From: Pseudoclavibacter caeni
GTDB lineage: Bacteria; Actinomycetota; Actinomycetes; Actinomycetales; Microbacteriaceae
Direction of reading: 5' to 3'
NCBI RefSeq assembly: GCF_008831125.1
Contig: NZ_WBKA01000002.1
Location: 310,001 to 374,000 of the forward strand
Length of the DNA: 64,000 nucleotides
A program made the position numbers and the translations under genes. The number at the start of each line of letters is the position of its first letter. Position 1 is the first letter of the stretch. Under the pieces are notes generated by a model that had not been told where the DNA came from, searched no databases, and saw only the letters and a list, made by a program, of their open reading frames with translations. Of this stretch, positions 27,988 through 37,068 are shown in pieces.

Positions 27988-29169
27988 ATGAGCTTCCTCG
28001 CGCTGCTGGCCGTCACCGCGGTCGCCCTGTTCGGCCCGCTGCTGAGCTGGGCGACCCGGTGGCGCGCCCCGCTGCTCGTCGGGCAGATCATCGGCGGCGT
28101 CCTCATCGGTCGATCGGCGCTCGGCCTGGTCGACGCCGGCGACCCGATGTTCACGCTGCTGGCGGACATCGGCTTCGCCCTGACCATGTTCGTCGCCGGC
28201 ACCCAGGTGCCGCTGCGGGAGCCCGGGCTGCGCCCGCTGCTGCTGCGCGGGGCCGGCCGTGCCCTGCTCGCCTCCGCCGCAGCGCTCGGCCTCGGAGCCC
28301 TCGTCGCCCACTTCTTCGGTTCACCCCACTGGCTCGTCTACGCCGTCGTGCTCGGCTCCTCGTCGGCGGCGCTGGTGCTGCCGGCGATGCGCCAGGTCGG
28401 GCTCGCCGGCCCCGAGGTCACCGCGACGATGGCGCAGGTCGCTCTCACCGACACGGTCTCGATGGTGCTGCTGCCGCTCGTGCTCGATCCCGGCCGGGCC
28501 GGGCGGATGCTCGCCGGCGCGGCACTCATCGCCGGCTGTGCGGCAGCCCTGGTGATCGGTCTGCGCTGGCTGGCCCGCCGCGGGATGCTGCGCGCCGAGC
28601 ACCGGGTCAGCCACTATGAGGGGCTCGCCCTCGAGCTGCGCGTCACCCTCGTGATCCTGTTCGCCCTGGCCGCGATCGCCGCGCAGACGGCGGTGTCGAT
28701 CATGATCGCCGGCTTCGCCACCGGGCTCGCGATCACCGCCGTCGGCGAGCCGCGCCGGCTCGCGAAGCAGGTGTTCGCCCTCTCCGAGGGGTTCTTCTCG
28801 CCCCTGTTCTACGTCTGGCTCGGCGCCTCGCTGTCGATCGTCGATCTGTGGCGCCACCCGGAGACCGCGCTGCTCGGCGTCGTGCTCGGCGCGGGCGGCA
28901 TCCTCGCACATCTGGCCGGACGCCTCGTCGGCCAGCCGGTGTCGCTGGCCGCCCTCGGCGGGGCGATGCTCGGCGTGCCCGTCGCGGCGGCCACGATCGG
29001 CACGCAGACGGGCGCACTCGCCGACGGGGAGCCCACGGCGCTGGTCGTCGCGGCGCTGACGAGCGTGCTGCTGCTCGCCAGCACCGCCGCGCTGGCCCGG
29101 CGCCGCTTCGGGCCCGCCTCTCCGACACCAGTCGCACACGACTCCGCCGCACCGGGGGCGCGCGGATAG
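27988..29169 (+). CDS. Kef-type (CPA2) cation:proton antiporter
   Basis: A 393-residue membrane protein with about 12 hydrophobic helices. ARWRAPLLVGQIIGGVLIGRSALGLV-like sequence (helices 1-2) and DIGFALTMFVAGTQV match the Na+/H+ exchanger fold of the CPA2 group. LSEGFFSPLFYVWLGASL is the typical conserved C-terminal half motif. There is no RCK/TrkA-N domain, so it is a membrane core only. It probably exchanges K+ or Na+ for H+. The ATG start is leaderless by pattern. The thioesterase gene follows after ten bases, with its own -10. Confidence 0.87.
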   Translation: MSFLALLAVTAVALFGPLLSWATRWRAPLLVGQIIGGVLIGRSALGLVDAGDPMFTLLADIGFALTMFVAGTQVPLREPGLRPLLLRGAGRALLASAAALGLGALVAHFFGSPHWLVYAVVLGSSSAALVLPAMRQVGLAGPEVTATMAQVALTDTVSMVLLPLVLDPGRAGRMLAGAALIAGCAAALVIGLRWLARRGMLRAEHRVSHYEGLALELRVTLVILFALAAIAAQTAVSIMIAGFATGLAITAVGEPRRLAKQVFALSEGFFSPLFYVWLGASLSIVDLWRHPETALLGVVLGAGGILAHLAGRLVGQPVSLAALGGAMLGVPVAAATIGTQTGALADGEPTALVVAALTSVLLLASTAALARRRFGPASPTPVAHDSAAPGARG

Positions 29170-29172
29170 GGT
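29167..29172 (+). promoter_or_regulatory. -10 hexamer TAGGGT of a leaderless promoter (thioesterase gene)
   Basis: TAGGGT overlaps the antiporter stop codon and ends seven bases before the ATG at 29180. Confidence 0.45.
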
Positions 29173-29179
29173 GACCGGC

Positions 29180-30193
29180 ATGTCGAGCTCCCCCACGCAT
29201 CCCGTGACCACGCCGATCCCCCGCGTCGCCCCCGACGACGACCCAGCCGACCGCATCACCCTGCGGTTCATGACCCTGCCTCAGGAGGTGACGAAGTCAG
29301 GCCGCTCCATCGCCGCCGGCCGCGTGCTCGAGTGGATCGACCGGGCCGGTTACGCCTGCGCGGTCGGCTGGAGCTCCGCGTACTGCGTGACCGCCTACGT
29401 CGGCAACGTCCATTTCACCCGACCGATCCGGCCGGGGTCGATCATCGCCGCGCATGCGCGCATCATCCACACCGGGCGCACCAGCATGCACGTGCTCGTG
29501 CAGGTCGAGTCGGCCGACGTGCGCACCCGGGACTTCCAGCCGGCCTGCGACTGCATCCTCGTGTTCGTCGCCGTCGACGACGCGGGCAGCCCCACCCGGG
29601 TGCCCGAGTGGCGGCCCGAGGACGCCGCCGGCCGGCGCCTGCACGAGCTCGCCCTGGAGCGCATCGAGCCACGCGAGCGCATCCGCCGTGCGATGGCCGA
29701 CCAGACGTACACCGGGCGGGGCACTGCCCCGGAGACGGTGTTCCGGTTCCTTGCCGCCCCACAGCACGCCAACTGGGGCGGCAAGACCCACGGCGGCACG
29801 GTGATGCGCTGGATCGGTGAAGCGGCCGACACCTGCGCGACCGGGTGGACCGGACGCGACATGGTGAGCGTCTACTCCGGCGGCATCCACTTCGTGCGCC
29901 CTGTCCCGATCGGCGACATCGTCGAGATCCGCTCCCGGCTGCTGCTGACCACCCCGCGCAGCGTGCACGTGAGCACCCAGGTGCGCACCGCCGACCCCGC
30001 ACACCCGGCCGACCTGCGGCTGACGACCCGGTGCATGAGCGTGCTCGTCGACGTCGCCGACGGGCACGCCCGCCTGGTGCCGCAGTGGAGCCCGGTGAGT
30101 GACGAGGATCGCCGTCTGGAGCGGCACGCCCGCGAGCTGATCGCGCTGCGCCGGCTGATGCACCCGATCCCGCTGTCGCTCGCCGCGGTCTGA
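29180..30193 (+). CDS. Double-hotdog acyl-CoA thioesterase
   Basis: A 337-residue protein made of two hotdog domains of the YciA/BFIT type. Repeat 1 has GRVLEWIDRAGYACAVGW and FTRPIRPGSIIAAHARI; repeat 2 has NWGGKTHGGTVMRWIGEAAD and FVRPVPIGDIVEIRSRL. These bear the NxxGxxHGG-like and Asp/Glu active-site features of the family. It hydrolyses acyl-CoAs to free acid and CoA in the cytoplasm. The ATG at 29180 is preferred by the -10 spacing; a GTG at 29171 overlaps the -10 and would add three residues. The chain-length preference cannot be seen. Confidence 0.88.
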   Translation: MSSSPTHPVTTPIPRVAPDDDPADRITLRFMTLPQEVTKSGRSIAAGRVLEWIDRAGYACAVGWSSAYCVTAYVGNVHFTRPIRPGSIIAAHARIIHTGRTSMHVLVQVESADVRTRDFQPACDCILVFVAVDDAGSPTRVPEWRPEDAAGRRLHELALERIEPRERIRRAMADQTYTGRGTAPETVFRFLAAPQHANWGGKTHGGTVMRWIGEAADTCATGWTGRDMVSVYSGGIHFVRPVPIGDIVEIRSRLLLTTPRSVHVSTQVRTADPAHPADLRLTTRCMSVLVDVADGHARLVPQWSPVSDEDRRLERHARELIALRRLMHPIPLSLAAV

Positions 30194-30198
30194 GCGGC

Positions 30199-30214
30199 GC
30201 GGCGCAGGCGCCGC
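30199..30214. terminator. Short hairpin after the thioesterase gene
   Basis: GCGGCGC-AG-GCGCCGC, a seven-base inverted repeat six bases after the thioesterase stop and before the convergent CPBP gene. The tight loop makes it a modest terminator candidate. Confidence 0.4.
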
Positions 30215-30318
30215 CGATACGTGGGGTGGTGACGACGCGACCGCCCGTCTGGGGGCCCGCCCCGTGGCGTCCCGGTCGACGCCCCGATCCCCCGCGACCG
30301 ACGCTCCCCTGCACGACC

Positions 30319-31137
30319 TCAGCCGAGCAGCCCCGTGGACATGAGCCACCCGCCGAGCGCTTGCCAGCCGACGAACGCGACCGTGTCGAGCAGCAGGTGG
30401 GCGACCACGAGCGGGGCGACGCCGCCCCACCGGCGCGCGGCGGCCAGGAACACCGCCCCCATCACCGCGTTGCCGAGGAACGCCCCGAACCCCTGGTAGA
30501 GGTGGTAGGCGCCGCGCAGCAGCGAGACGAGCACCGTGACCGTCGCCCAGCCGTGGCCGAGCTCGCGCAGCCGGATGACGAGCCAGCCGGAGACGATCGT
30601 CTCCTCCACGAGCGCGGCCTCCAGCGCGCTCAGCAGCAGCACCGGCACCGTCCACCAGCGCGCGTCAAGGCCGCTGGGCACGACCAGCGCGGTGACGCCG
30701 AGCGCCCGGCCCGCCGCGTACAGGGCGAGCCCCGGCACGCCGATCATCGCGGCGAGCAGGGCGCCCCGGCCGAGCGTGCGGGCGTCAGGCGGCGCGCCGA
30801 GCCCGAGCCGTGCCGCCCCGCCGCGCAGCCCCGACCCGGTGTCGGGCCGCATCCGCACGCCCAGCAGCCACAGCACGAGGGCGACCGGGACGAGCCCCAG
30901 GCCGAGGTCGGCCAGCTGCACGGCCAGGTCGAGCCAGGGTGTGCTCGCCCGCTGCGGGTTGAGGGTCGTCGACTGTCCGGAGAGCCCGCCGGGTGCCAGC
31001 AGCTTCGCGGTCAGCGAGAGGACGGCGGAGACCGCCGAGGCGCCGAGGGTCATGCCGAGCACGATCCACACCTCGGCGCGCGTGCGCGCCCGCCGCCAGG
31101 GAGCGATCGGTCGAGCCTGAGGCCAGTGCGCGCGCAT
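30319..31137 (-). CDS. CPBP-family intramembrane protease-like protein
   Basis: A 272-residue membrane protein with six to eight hydrophobic segments. The CPBP (Abi, CAAX-protease-like) motifs are seen as LVEETIVSGWLV (motif 1), LLRGAYHLYQGFGAFLGN (motif 2) and VVAHLLLDTVAF (motif 3). In motif 1 the usual Arg of EExxxR is Ser, as may occur in an actinobacterial subgroup. Members cleave prenylated or membrane substrates, or act in bacteriocin immunity. The ATG at 31137 has TAGGAT six bases upstream. The end of a decayed insertion sequence lies 25 bases upstream of the start, so its -35 region may come from the element. Confidence 0.82.
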   Translation of the reverse strand: MRAHWPQARPIAPWRRARTRAEVWIVLGMTLGASAVSAVLSLTAKLLAPGGLSGQSTTLNPQRASTPWLDLAVQLADLGLGLVPVALVLWLLGVRMRPDTGSGLRGGAARLGLGAPPDARTLGRGALLAAMIGVPGLALYAAGRALGVTALVVPSGLDARWWTVPVLLLSALEAALVEETIVSGWLVIRLRELGHGWATVTVLVSLLRGAYHLYQGFGAFLGNAVMGAVFLAAARRWGGVAPLVVAHLLLDTVAFVGWQALGGWLMSTGLLG

Positions 31138-31143
31138 GCGACG

Positions 31144-31149
31144 ATCCTA
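31144..31149 (-). promoter_or_regulatory. -10 hexamer TAGGAT of a leaderless promoter (CPBP gene)
   Basis: TAGGAT ends six bases before the ATG at 31137. The ISL3-type inverted repeat starts at 31162, at the expected -35 position. Confidence 0.5.
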
Positions 31150-31161
31150 GAGGCACTCCCA

Positions 31162-32398
31162 GGCTCTTCACGATTGTGAGGTGCGGGGTTGGTCTGGCCC
31201 CTCCGGCTTCGAGCAGACTCCGCGCGATGCAGTGGGTCGGATTCCTGGCCCCCTCGGTCGACCCGCAGGGTCGAGTCGCGCAGGCGCTCGAGGCGTCCGT
31301 TGATCGTCTCGGTCGACCCGTTGCTGGTTCCGTTGCTGGTTCGGCTCCGGGCCGGTCGATGAATGCGAGGAAGTCCGCCGAGCGCTGCTTCGTGGCGCGG
31401 CCGGGCTCGCCTTGTCCGACGCGCCGGGCGGGGACGCCACTGCTGACCGCGTCGATCACAGCCTGTGCCACGGCCCTGGCGTCTTATCGGGTTCACGTCA
31501 GCTCGAGTTCACGACAGGCGGCGATCATGCGCTGGCAGACGCCCCAGGTCACTTCGACCTCGACAAGCTCCTCGACAGCGGACAGCGCCTCGCATCTGGC
31601 CCTCTGCCTGCCGGTGAGCAGGCTGTCACCGGTGTGGAGGGTGCGGCGTGCCTTGCAGAGCGGGGCATTCTCATCCCGCGGCGCCCGAACAGATCCTGCT
31701 GGACGCGGCGCCGGCAGACATCGAGCGCGTCACGAGTGAGACGAACGACATGGAAGGAATCCATGACCGGCGTCGCGTCGGGGAGTTCTTCGGCCGCAGC
31801 GGTCCTGAGCCCTGCGAACCCATCCATCCCGACCACCTCAATCCGCTTGCTCCATTCCCCGGGCCTTTCAGCGAGCCACTGCCTGAACACGGCCCTCGCC
31901 CTGCCCTCGACCATGTCCAGCAGCCTGGCGGGGCCCGTCTTGGCGCGGACTGGGGTGAGGTCGATGATCACGGTGACGTCGTTGTCACCGAACCTCGTGT
32001 GACGACAGACATGCTCGTCGACACCGATCGTGGTCACCCCGTCGAACCTCGTCGGGTCGCCGATGAGCCGCCGTCTGCCTTCGGCGAGGATCGCGGTGTT
32101 CGCGGTATGCCACGACACCCCGAGACCTGCCGCGGGGGGGGAGCTGGTCGATGACGATCCCCCGCAACACCCACGAACACCCACGCCACGCCGAGGCGAG
32201 AGGTCTTCGCCCGCGGCGACAAGCCGAACTCGTCGAGGCGGCAGAACGTGGTCAGGTCAGGGGTCGCGAACGTGGGTGGAGCACGTCGAGGCCTTTCAGC
32301 GGTGGTGAGCGTGAAGAACCTCCATCATCCGGGGGACCTCGCCCCCCTGCCCGGCCAGCGACGCGCTCAACCGACTACACCCACGATCGCGAAGAGCC
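31162..32398 (-). mobile_element. Decayed ISL3-family insertion sequence
   Basis: The ends are GGCTCTTCACGATTGTGAGG (from 31162) and, read inward from the other side, GGCTCTTCGCGATCGTGGGT (complement of 32379-32398), 16 of 20 identical. GGCTCTTC is the typical ISL3-family terminus. The 1237-base element holds a broken transposase. The flanking eight bases (31154-31161 and 32399-32406) are not duplicates, so the target duplication has decayed or the element was rearranged. Confidence 0.85.
31170..32280 (-). pseudogene. ISL3-family transposase, frameshifted and truncated
   Basis: Pieces of an ISL3 transposase are spread over several minus-strand frames. They run from DLTTFCRLDEFGL near 32255, through LRGIVIDQL, to GLGVSWHTANTAILAEGRRR, VDEHV, DMVEGRARAVF and VVGMDGFAGLRTA (the DDE Asp residues), then LHTGDSLLTGRQRARCEAL, ETINGRLERLRD and HCIARSLLEAGGA near 31200. 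The N-terminal zinc-finger part is missing. Frames change at a run of eight G (32134-32141), again near 31665, after a stop at 31493-31495 and within the last 250 bases. It cannot make active transposase. Confidence 0.85.
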
Positions 32399-32625
32399 TC
32401 TTCCATTCGCGGGAATCGTCAGCCGGCACGGTCTTGTCACAGCACACCTCTTCACCGGCCGAGCAGGTCGCATGCTGCCAGAACGGGATCCGCCACGGCT
32501 GTCACCGCCGACCACGCCGCTCCCGCCTGGCGACCGACATCCCCGTCCACGGCCTTGCGGCGAAGGGCGCCGTGGGCACGGTGTCCCCTGCGGTATCGTG
32601 GACGGCGTCCCCGAAAGGAGCGCAC

Positions 32626-33447
32626 ATGGTCGACGACCGCGAGACGCACTCGGTGTTCTTCGTCTCCGACGGCACCGGGATCACCGCGGAGACCCTCGGC
32701 AACACGCTGCTCACCCAGTTCCCCGAACAGCGGTTCGTGCGCGCCACGATCCCCTTCGTCAACTCGGTCGAGTACGCCCGCAGCGTCGTGCGCCACATCG
32801 ACGCGCTCGCAGCGACCCAGCCGATCCCGCTCGTGTTCTCCACGGTCATCTCCGACGAGATCCGCCAGGTGTTCTCCGGCAGCCGCGCGCTCGTGATCGA
32901 CCTGCTCGGCGAGCACACCCACCGGCTCGAGGCCGCCCTGGGCGTCGAGGCGAGCCACGCCCCCGGGCGCGCCCACGGCCAGGGCGATCTGGAGCGCTAC
33001 AACGCCCGCATGTACGCCGTGGAGTTCGCCATCGAGCACGACGACGGGCAGAGCCTGCGGGCGCTCGACCGCGCCCAGATCATCCTCATTGCCCCCTCCC
33101 GGTGCGGCAAGACCCCGACGACGATGTACCTCGCCCTGCAGCACGGGGTGTTCGTGGCGAACTACCCGCTCATCCACGAGGACTTCGACTCCCCCGACCT
33201 GCCCGCGCCGATCGCCCCGCTGGCCGACAAATGCTTCGGTCTGCTCTCCACCCCGGAACGGCTGAGCGAGGTGCGCCAGCAGCGCCGCCCCGGCTCCCGC
33301 TACGCCTCCCTGGACCAGTGCCGGCACGAGCTGCGAGCGGCGGAGATCATGTACCGCGACCACGGCATCCCGTTCCTCAACTCCGCGAACAAGTCGGTCG
33401 AGGAGATGTCGTCGATCATCATCCACCAGATGCATCTGGCGGTCTGA
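32626..33447 (+). CDS. ppsR: PEP synthase regulatory protein (bifunctional kinase/pyrophosphorylase)
   Basis: A 273-residue DUF299-family protein. It controls PEP synthase by ADP-dependent phosphorylation and phosphate-dependent dephosphorylation of a threonine next to the catalytic His. Visible are VFFVSDGTGITAETLGNTLL at the N-terminus, the P-loop-like IAPSRCGKTPTTMYLA (about residues 150-165) and the C-terminal SANKSVEEMSSII. The ATG follows GAAAGGAG. Its target ppsA is the next gene, 160 bases downstream. A -10-like TATCGT (32594-32599) lies upstream. Confidence 0.95.
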   Translation: MVDDRETHSVFFVSDGTGITAETLGNTLLTQFPEQRFVRATIPFVNSVEYARSVVRHIDALAATQPIPLVFSTVISDEIRQVFSGSRALVIDLLGEHTHRLEAALGVEASHAPGRAHGQGDLERYNARMYAVEFAIEHDDGQSLRALDRAQIILIAPSRCGKTPTTMYLALQHGVFVANYPLIHEDFDSPDLPAPIAPLADKCFGLLSTPERLSEVRQQRRPGSRYASLDQCRHELRAAEIMYRDHGIPFLNSANKSVEEMSSIIIHQMHLAV

Positions 33448-33520
33448 GCCCGACGCCGCCGCAGGCCGCACAGGCGATGGCGCCCGGTGCCCCGGATCCA
33501 CAGGGTCCGGTCGCCGCCGG

Positions 33521-33547
33521 TAATCATATTGCGACTATACTTTTTCG
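33521..33547 (+). promoter_or_regulatory. AT-rich promoter island of ppsA
   Basis: A run of low-GC sequence stands out from its surroundings and contains TATACT (33536-33541), a good -10. No convincing -35 is found at 16-18 bases, so an activator may be needed. A six-base hairpin (33551-33573) would lie at the very 5' end of the transcript. Confidence 0.5.
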
Positions 33548-33607
33548 CGTGCGTCCACGAGACCCGCGGACGCGACCGTGCAGGGCCACTCACTTATAAG
33601 GAGACCA

Positions 33608-36010
33608 GTGTCCGAGAACATCCTGTGGTTCACCGAGGCCGGGCTTGACGACATCGACCGTGTCGGCGGCAAGAACGCGTCGCTGGGCGAGCTGATCCAG
33701 AATCTGTCCAGCGCCGGGGTGAACGTGCCCGAGGGCTTCGCGACGACCTCCGAGGCGTTCCACACCTTCCTCGACGAGTCGGGCGTGCGCGACCACATCT
33801 TCCGCACCCTCGCCGACCTGGACGCCGATGACGTGACCGCTCTGGCCGCGGCTGGACGCGACATCCGCGCGAAGGTGCGCGAGACGCCGTTCCCCGAGCG
33901 GCTCGAGGCCGACATCCGCACCGCCTTCGAGAAGCTCACCGAGTCGTACGACGACCCCACAGCCGTGTCGTTCGCGGTCCGCTCCTCCGCCACCGCCGAG
34001 GATCTCCCCGACGCGTCCTTCGCCGGCCAGCAGGAGACCTACCTGAACGTACGCGGCATCGACCACGTGCTCGCCGCGATCAAGGAAGTCTACGCGTCGC
34101 TGTACAACGATCGCGCGATCGCCTACCGCGTGCACAACCACTACGATCACGAGGACGTCGCGCTGTCCGCCGGCATCCAGCGGATGGTCCGCAGCGACAT
34201 CGGCGCCTCCGGCGTCATGTTCACCCTCGACACCGAGTCCGGGTTCACCGACGCCGTGTTCATCACGAGCGCGTACGGCCTCGGCGAGGGCGTCGTGCAG
34301 GGCGCGGTCAACCCCGATGAGTTCTATGTGTACAAGCCGGCCCTGCGCGCCGGCCGACCGGCCATCCTCAAGCGCTCGGTCGGCACCAAGGCGCTCAAGA
34401 TGGTCTACACCGAGGACGAGGCCGTCGGCCGCACCACCGAGTTCGTCGAGGTGCCCGAGGCCGACCGGCGTCGGCTGAGCCTCACCGACGACGAGGTGCA
34501 GCAGCTCGCCCGTCACGCCCTCGCCATCGAGGAGCACTACGGACGCCCGATGGACATCGAGTGGGGCCGCGACGGCCTCGACGGCCGCCTGTACGTGCTA
34601 CAGGCCCGTCCCGAGACCGTCCGCTCCCGCGAGCAGGGGTCGCACACCCTCGAGCGCTTCGACATCGGCGCCGACAAGGGCGACGTGCTCATCGAGGGCC
34701 GCGCGATCGGCCAGCGCATCGGCGCCGGCCCCGTGCACGTGCTCGACTCGCTCGACCAGATGGCCGACTTCGCCGACGGCGAGGTGCTCGTCGCCGACAT
34801 CACGGACCCCGACTGGGAGCCGATCATGAAGAAGGCCAGCGCGATCGTCACGAACCGTGGTGGGCGCACCTGCCATGCGGCGATCATCGCCCGCGAGCTC
34901 GGCATCCCGGCCGTGGTCGGCACCGGCGACGCGACCCGCGCCCTCGCCCAGGGCCGCGAGGTCACCGTCTCGTGTGCCGAGGGCGAGACCGGCTTCGTCT
35001 ACGACGGCCGGGCCGACTTCGAGCTGAAGCGCACCGAGCTCGACCACATGCCGGAGATCCCGGTGAAGATCATGATGAACGTGGGCACCCCGGATCAGGC
35101 GTTCACCTTCGCGAAGCTGCCCAACAGCGGCGTCGGCCTCGCCCGGCTCGAGTTCATCGTCAACCGCCAGGTCGGCATCCACCCCAGGGCACTGCTGGAG
35201 CTCGACGACCAGACCCCCGAGCTGCGCGCCGAGATCGAACAGCGCATCGCCGCCTACGACAGCCCCACCGACTACTTCGTCAAGCGGGTCGCGGAGGGCG
35301 TGTCCATGATCGCCGCCGCGTTCGCCCCGAAGCCCATCGTCGTGCGCATGAGCGACTTCAAGTCAAACGAGTACGCCAACCTGCTCGGCGGTGACCGCTA
35401 CGAGCCGCACGAGGAGAACCCGATGCTCGGCTGGCGCGGCGCCTCCCGCTACGTCTCCCCCGACTTCAAGGCCTGCTTCGAGCTGGAGTGCCGGGCCATG
35501 AAGCTCGTGCGCGACGAGATCGGGCTGACGAACGTGAAGCTCATGGTGCCGTTCGTGCGCACCGTGCACGAGGCCCGCGGCGTCGTCGACCTGATGGCCG
35601 CCAACGGGCTCGTCCAGGGTGAGAACGGTCTGGAGATCTACATGATGTGCGAGATCCCGAGCAACGCGCTGCTCGCCGACGAGTTCCTCGACGTCTTCGA
35701 CGGGTTCTCGATCGGCTCGAACGACATGACCCAGCTGACCCTGGGCCTCGACCGCGACTCCTCCCTCGTCGCCGACGAGTTCGACGAGCGCGACCCCGCC
35801 GTGCGGAAGATGCTCGGCATGGCCATCGAGGCCGCCAACCGCCGCGGCAAGTACGTCGGCATCTGTGGCCAGGGCCCGAGCGACCACCCGGATCTGGCCG
35901 AGTGGCTCGTCGACCAGCACATCGTGTCGATCTCGCTCAACCCAGACACGGTCGTCGACACCTGGCTGGCGATCGCCGAGCACGAGAAGGCGCGCGCCGC
36001 GCAGGCCTGA
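33608..36010 (+). CDS. ppsA: Phosphoenolpyruvate synthase (pyruvate, water dikinase)
   Basis: An 800-residue enzyme making PEP from pyruvate and ATP with release of AMP and phosphate. The N-terminal ATP-grasp domain has [10 protein letters not shown] and [20 protein letters not shown]. The swivelling domain carries the phospho-His in [15 protein letters not shown] (His423, with the regulatory Thr just before it). The C-terminal PEP-binding barrel has [14 protein letters not shown] and [17 protein letters not shown]. The GTG at 33608 is preferred because AAGGAG (33598-33603) lies just before it. With PpsR upstream and the glyoxylate shunt nearby, it supports gluconeogenic growth. Confidence 0.96.
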   Translation: MSENILWFTEAGLDDIDRVGGKNASLGELIQNLSSAGVNVPEGFATTSEAFHTFLDESGVRDHIFRTLADLDADDVTALAAAGRDIRAKVRETPFPERLEADIRTAFEKLTESYDDPTAVSFAVRSSATAEDLPDASFAGQQETYLNVRGIDHVLAAIKEVYASLYNDRAIAYRVHNHYDHEDVALSAGIQRMVRSDIGASGVMFTLDTESGFTDAVFITSAYGLGEGVVQGAVNPDEFYVYKPALRAGRPAILKRSVGTKALKMVYTEDEAVGRTTEFVEVPEADRRRLSLTDDEVQQLARHALAIEEHYGRPMDIEWGRDGLDGRLYVLQARPETVRSREQGSHTLERFDIGADKGDVLIEGRAIGQRIGAGPVHVLDSLDQMADFADGEVLVADITDPDWEPIMKKASAIVTNRGGRTCHAAIIARELGIPAVVGTGDATRALAQGREVTVSCAEGETGFVYDGRADFELKRTELDHMPEIPVKIMMNVGTPDQAFTFAKLPNSGVGLARLEFIVNRQVGIHPRALLELDDQTPELRAEIEQRIAAYDSPTDYFVKRVAEGVSMIAAAFAPKPIVVRMSDFKSNEYANLLGGDRYEPHEENPMLGWRGASRYVSPDFKACFELECRAMKLVRDEIGLTNVKLMVPFVRTVHEARGVVDLMAANGLVQGENGLEIYMMCEIPSNALLADEFLDVFDGFSIGSNDMTQLTLGLDRDSSLVADEFDERDPAVRKMLGMAIEAANRRGKYVGICGQGPSDHPDLAEWLVDQHIVSISLNPDTVVDTWLAIAEHEKARAAQA

Positions 36011-36035
36011 TCGCGGCGGCCGCCACGGCGGACGT

Positions 36036-36070
36036 GGCGGGCCACCGGAGATGTTCTCCGGCGGCCCGCC
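36036..36070. terminator. Bidirectional hairpin terminator between ppsA and the CitE-like gene
   Basis: GGCGGGCC-a-CCGGAGA-tgt-TCTCCGG-c-GGCCCGCC: a 15-pair stem with one mismatch, placed between two convergent stops. Confidence 0.8.
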
Positions 36071-36092
36071 CCGTCGTGCGTCCGCCTGTCCG

Positions 36093-36935
36093 CTAGCTGT
36101 TCCAGAGCCCGAACGAGGCCGCCAGCCTACTGATCTTCTTCGCCCGCGAGAGCCGGGGCAGCCAGCTGCCGTCCGCACCGGAAACGCCGGCCGCGTCCTT
36201 GTCGAGCAGGTCGCGCGCCCAGGCGATCTCCGACGGCGTCGGCGAGAGGTGCTCGTTGACCTGGGCGAGCTGTCCCGCCCGCACCACGAGCTTGCCGGTC
36301 ATGCCCATCTCCGTGGTCACCTGACAGGCGGATGCGATGACGGCCGGGTCGTCGCTGAGCACCGGCCCGTCGATGGGACCCGGCAGCTCGCCGACCCGAG
36401 AGGCGACGACCATGCGGCTGCGCGCGTAGGCGAGCGCCATCGGGGTGTTGCCCGCACCGGTGTCACGGCGGAAGTCCCCCACGCCGAAGGCGAGCCGGAA
36501 CGTGCCCGGCGCCTTCGCGATGAATGGCGCGTTCTCGATGCCGAGTCCGCTCTCCAGCAGCGCCACGACCGGGGTGCCCGGGTTCAGCAGCTGCCCGGTG
36601 AGCGCGACCTGGTCGGCCGTCTCCGTCTTCGCCAGCATGACGCCGCGGAGCCCTGTCGCCCCGCGCAGCGCCTCCACGTCATCACGCCACAGCTCGGTGC
36701 CCGCCGGGTTGATGCGCACCCAGGCGCTCATCCCGTCGTTCAGCGCCGTCGTCGCGAGCTGCCGCGCGGCCGGCTTGTCCTCGTCCGGCACGCCGTCCTC
36801 GATGTCGAAGACGACCGAGTCGGCCTCGCTCGCCAGCGCGTCCAGCAGTGTCTGCTCGTCCCGCGGCGGAGTCAGCAGCCAGCTCCGGGAGAGCTTGGCC
36901 GGCAGACTCGCCGCACGTTCGTTCCTGATGCCCAT
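36093..36935 (-). CDS. HpcH/HpaI aldolase / citrate lyase beta-subunit-like protein
   Basis: A 280-residue TIM-barrel protein of the CitE-like group. SWLLTPPRDEQTLLDALAS, SVVFDIEDGVPDEDK (metal-binding Asp/Glu), AWVRINPAGTELW, MLAKTETADQV and VALLESGLGIENA are all typical. Relatives cleave or hydrolyse malyl-CoA, citramalyl-CoA or similar thioesters. No CitF or CitD partner is present, so it is a stand-alone enzyme. TACCAT lies seven bases before the ATG at 36935 with no Shine-Dalgarno site, favouring that start over 36944. Convergent with ppsA; a role in C2/C4 acid metabolism is plausible. Confidence 0.87.
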   Translation of the reverse strand: MGIRNERAASLPAKLSRSWLLTPPRDEQTLLDALASEADSVVFDIEDGVPDEDKPAARQLATTALNDGMSAWVRINPAGTELWRDDVEALRGATGLRGVMLAKTETADQVALTGQLLNPGTPVVALLESGLGIENAPFIAKAPGTFRLAFGVGDFRRDTGAGNTPMALAYARSRMVVASRVGELPGPIDGPVLSDDPAVIASACQVTTEMGMTGKLVVRAGQLAQVNEHLSPTPSEIAWARDLLDKDAAGVSGADGSWLPRLSRAKKISRLAASFGLWNS

Positions 36936-37068
36936 GGCGTCCATGGTAGCCACGTGGGATGCCGGTGTCGGCCCGCGCCGGCGTGCCGGCGATCCGCGCC
37001 CGGCGCCGCTCCACCGCCATGCCGTCGGTCGAGCGAGGCTCGAGCGCCACCCGGCCGACGTGCCCCGG

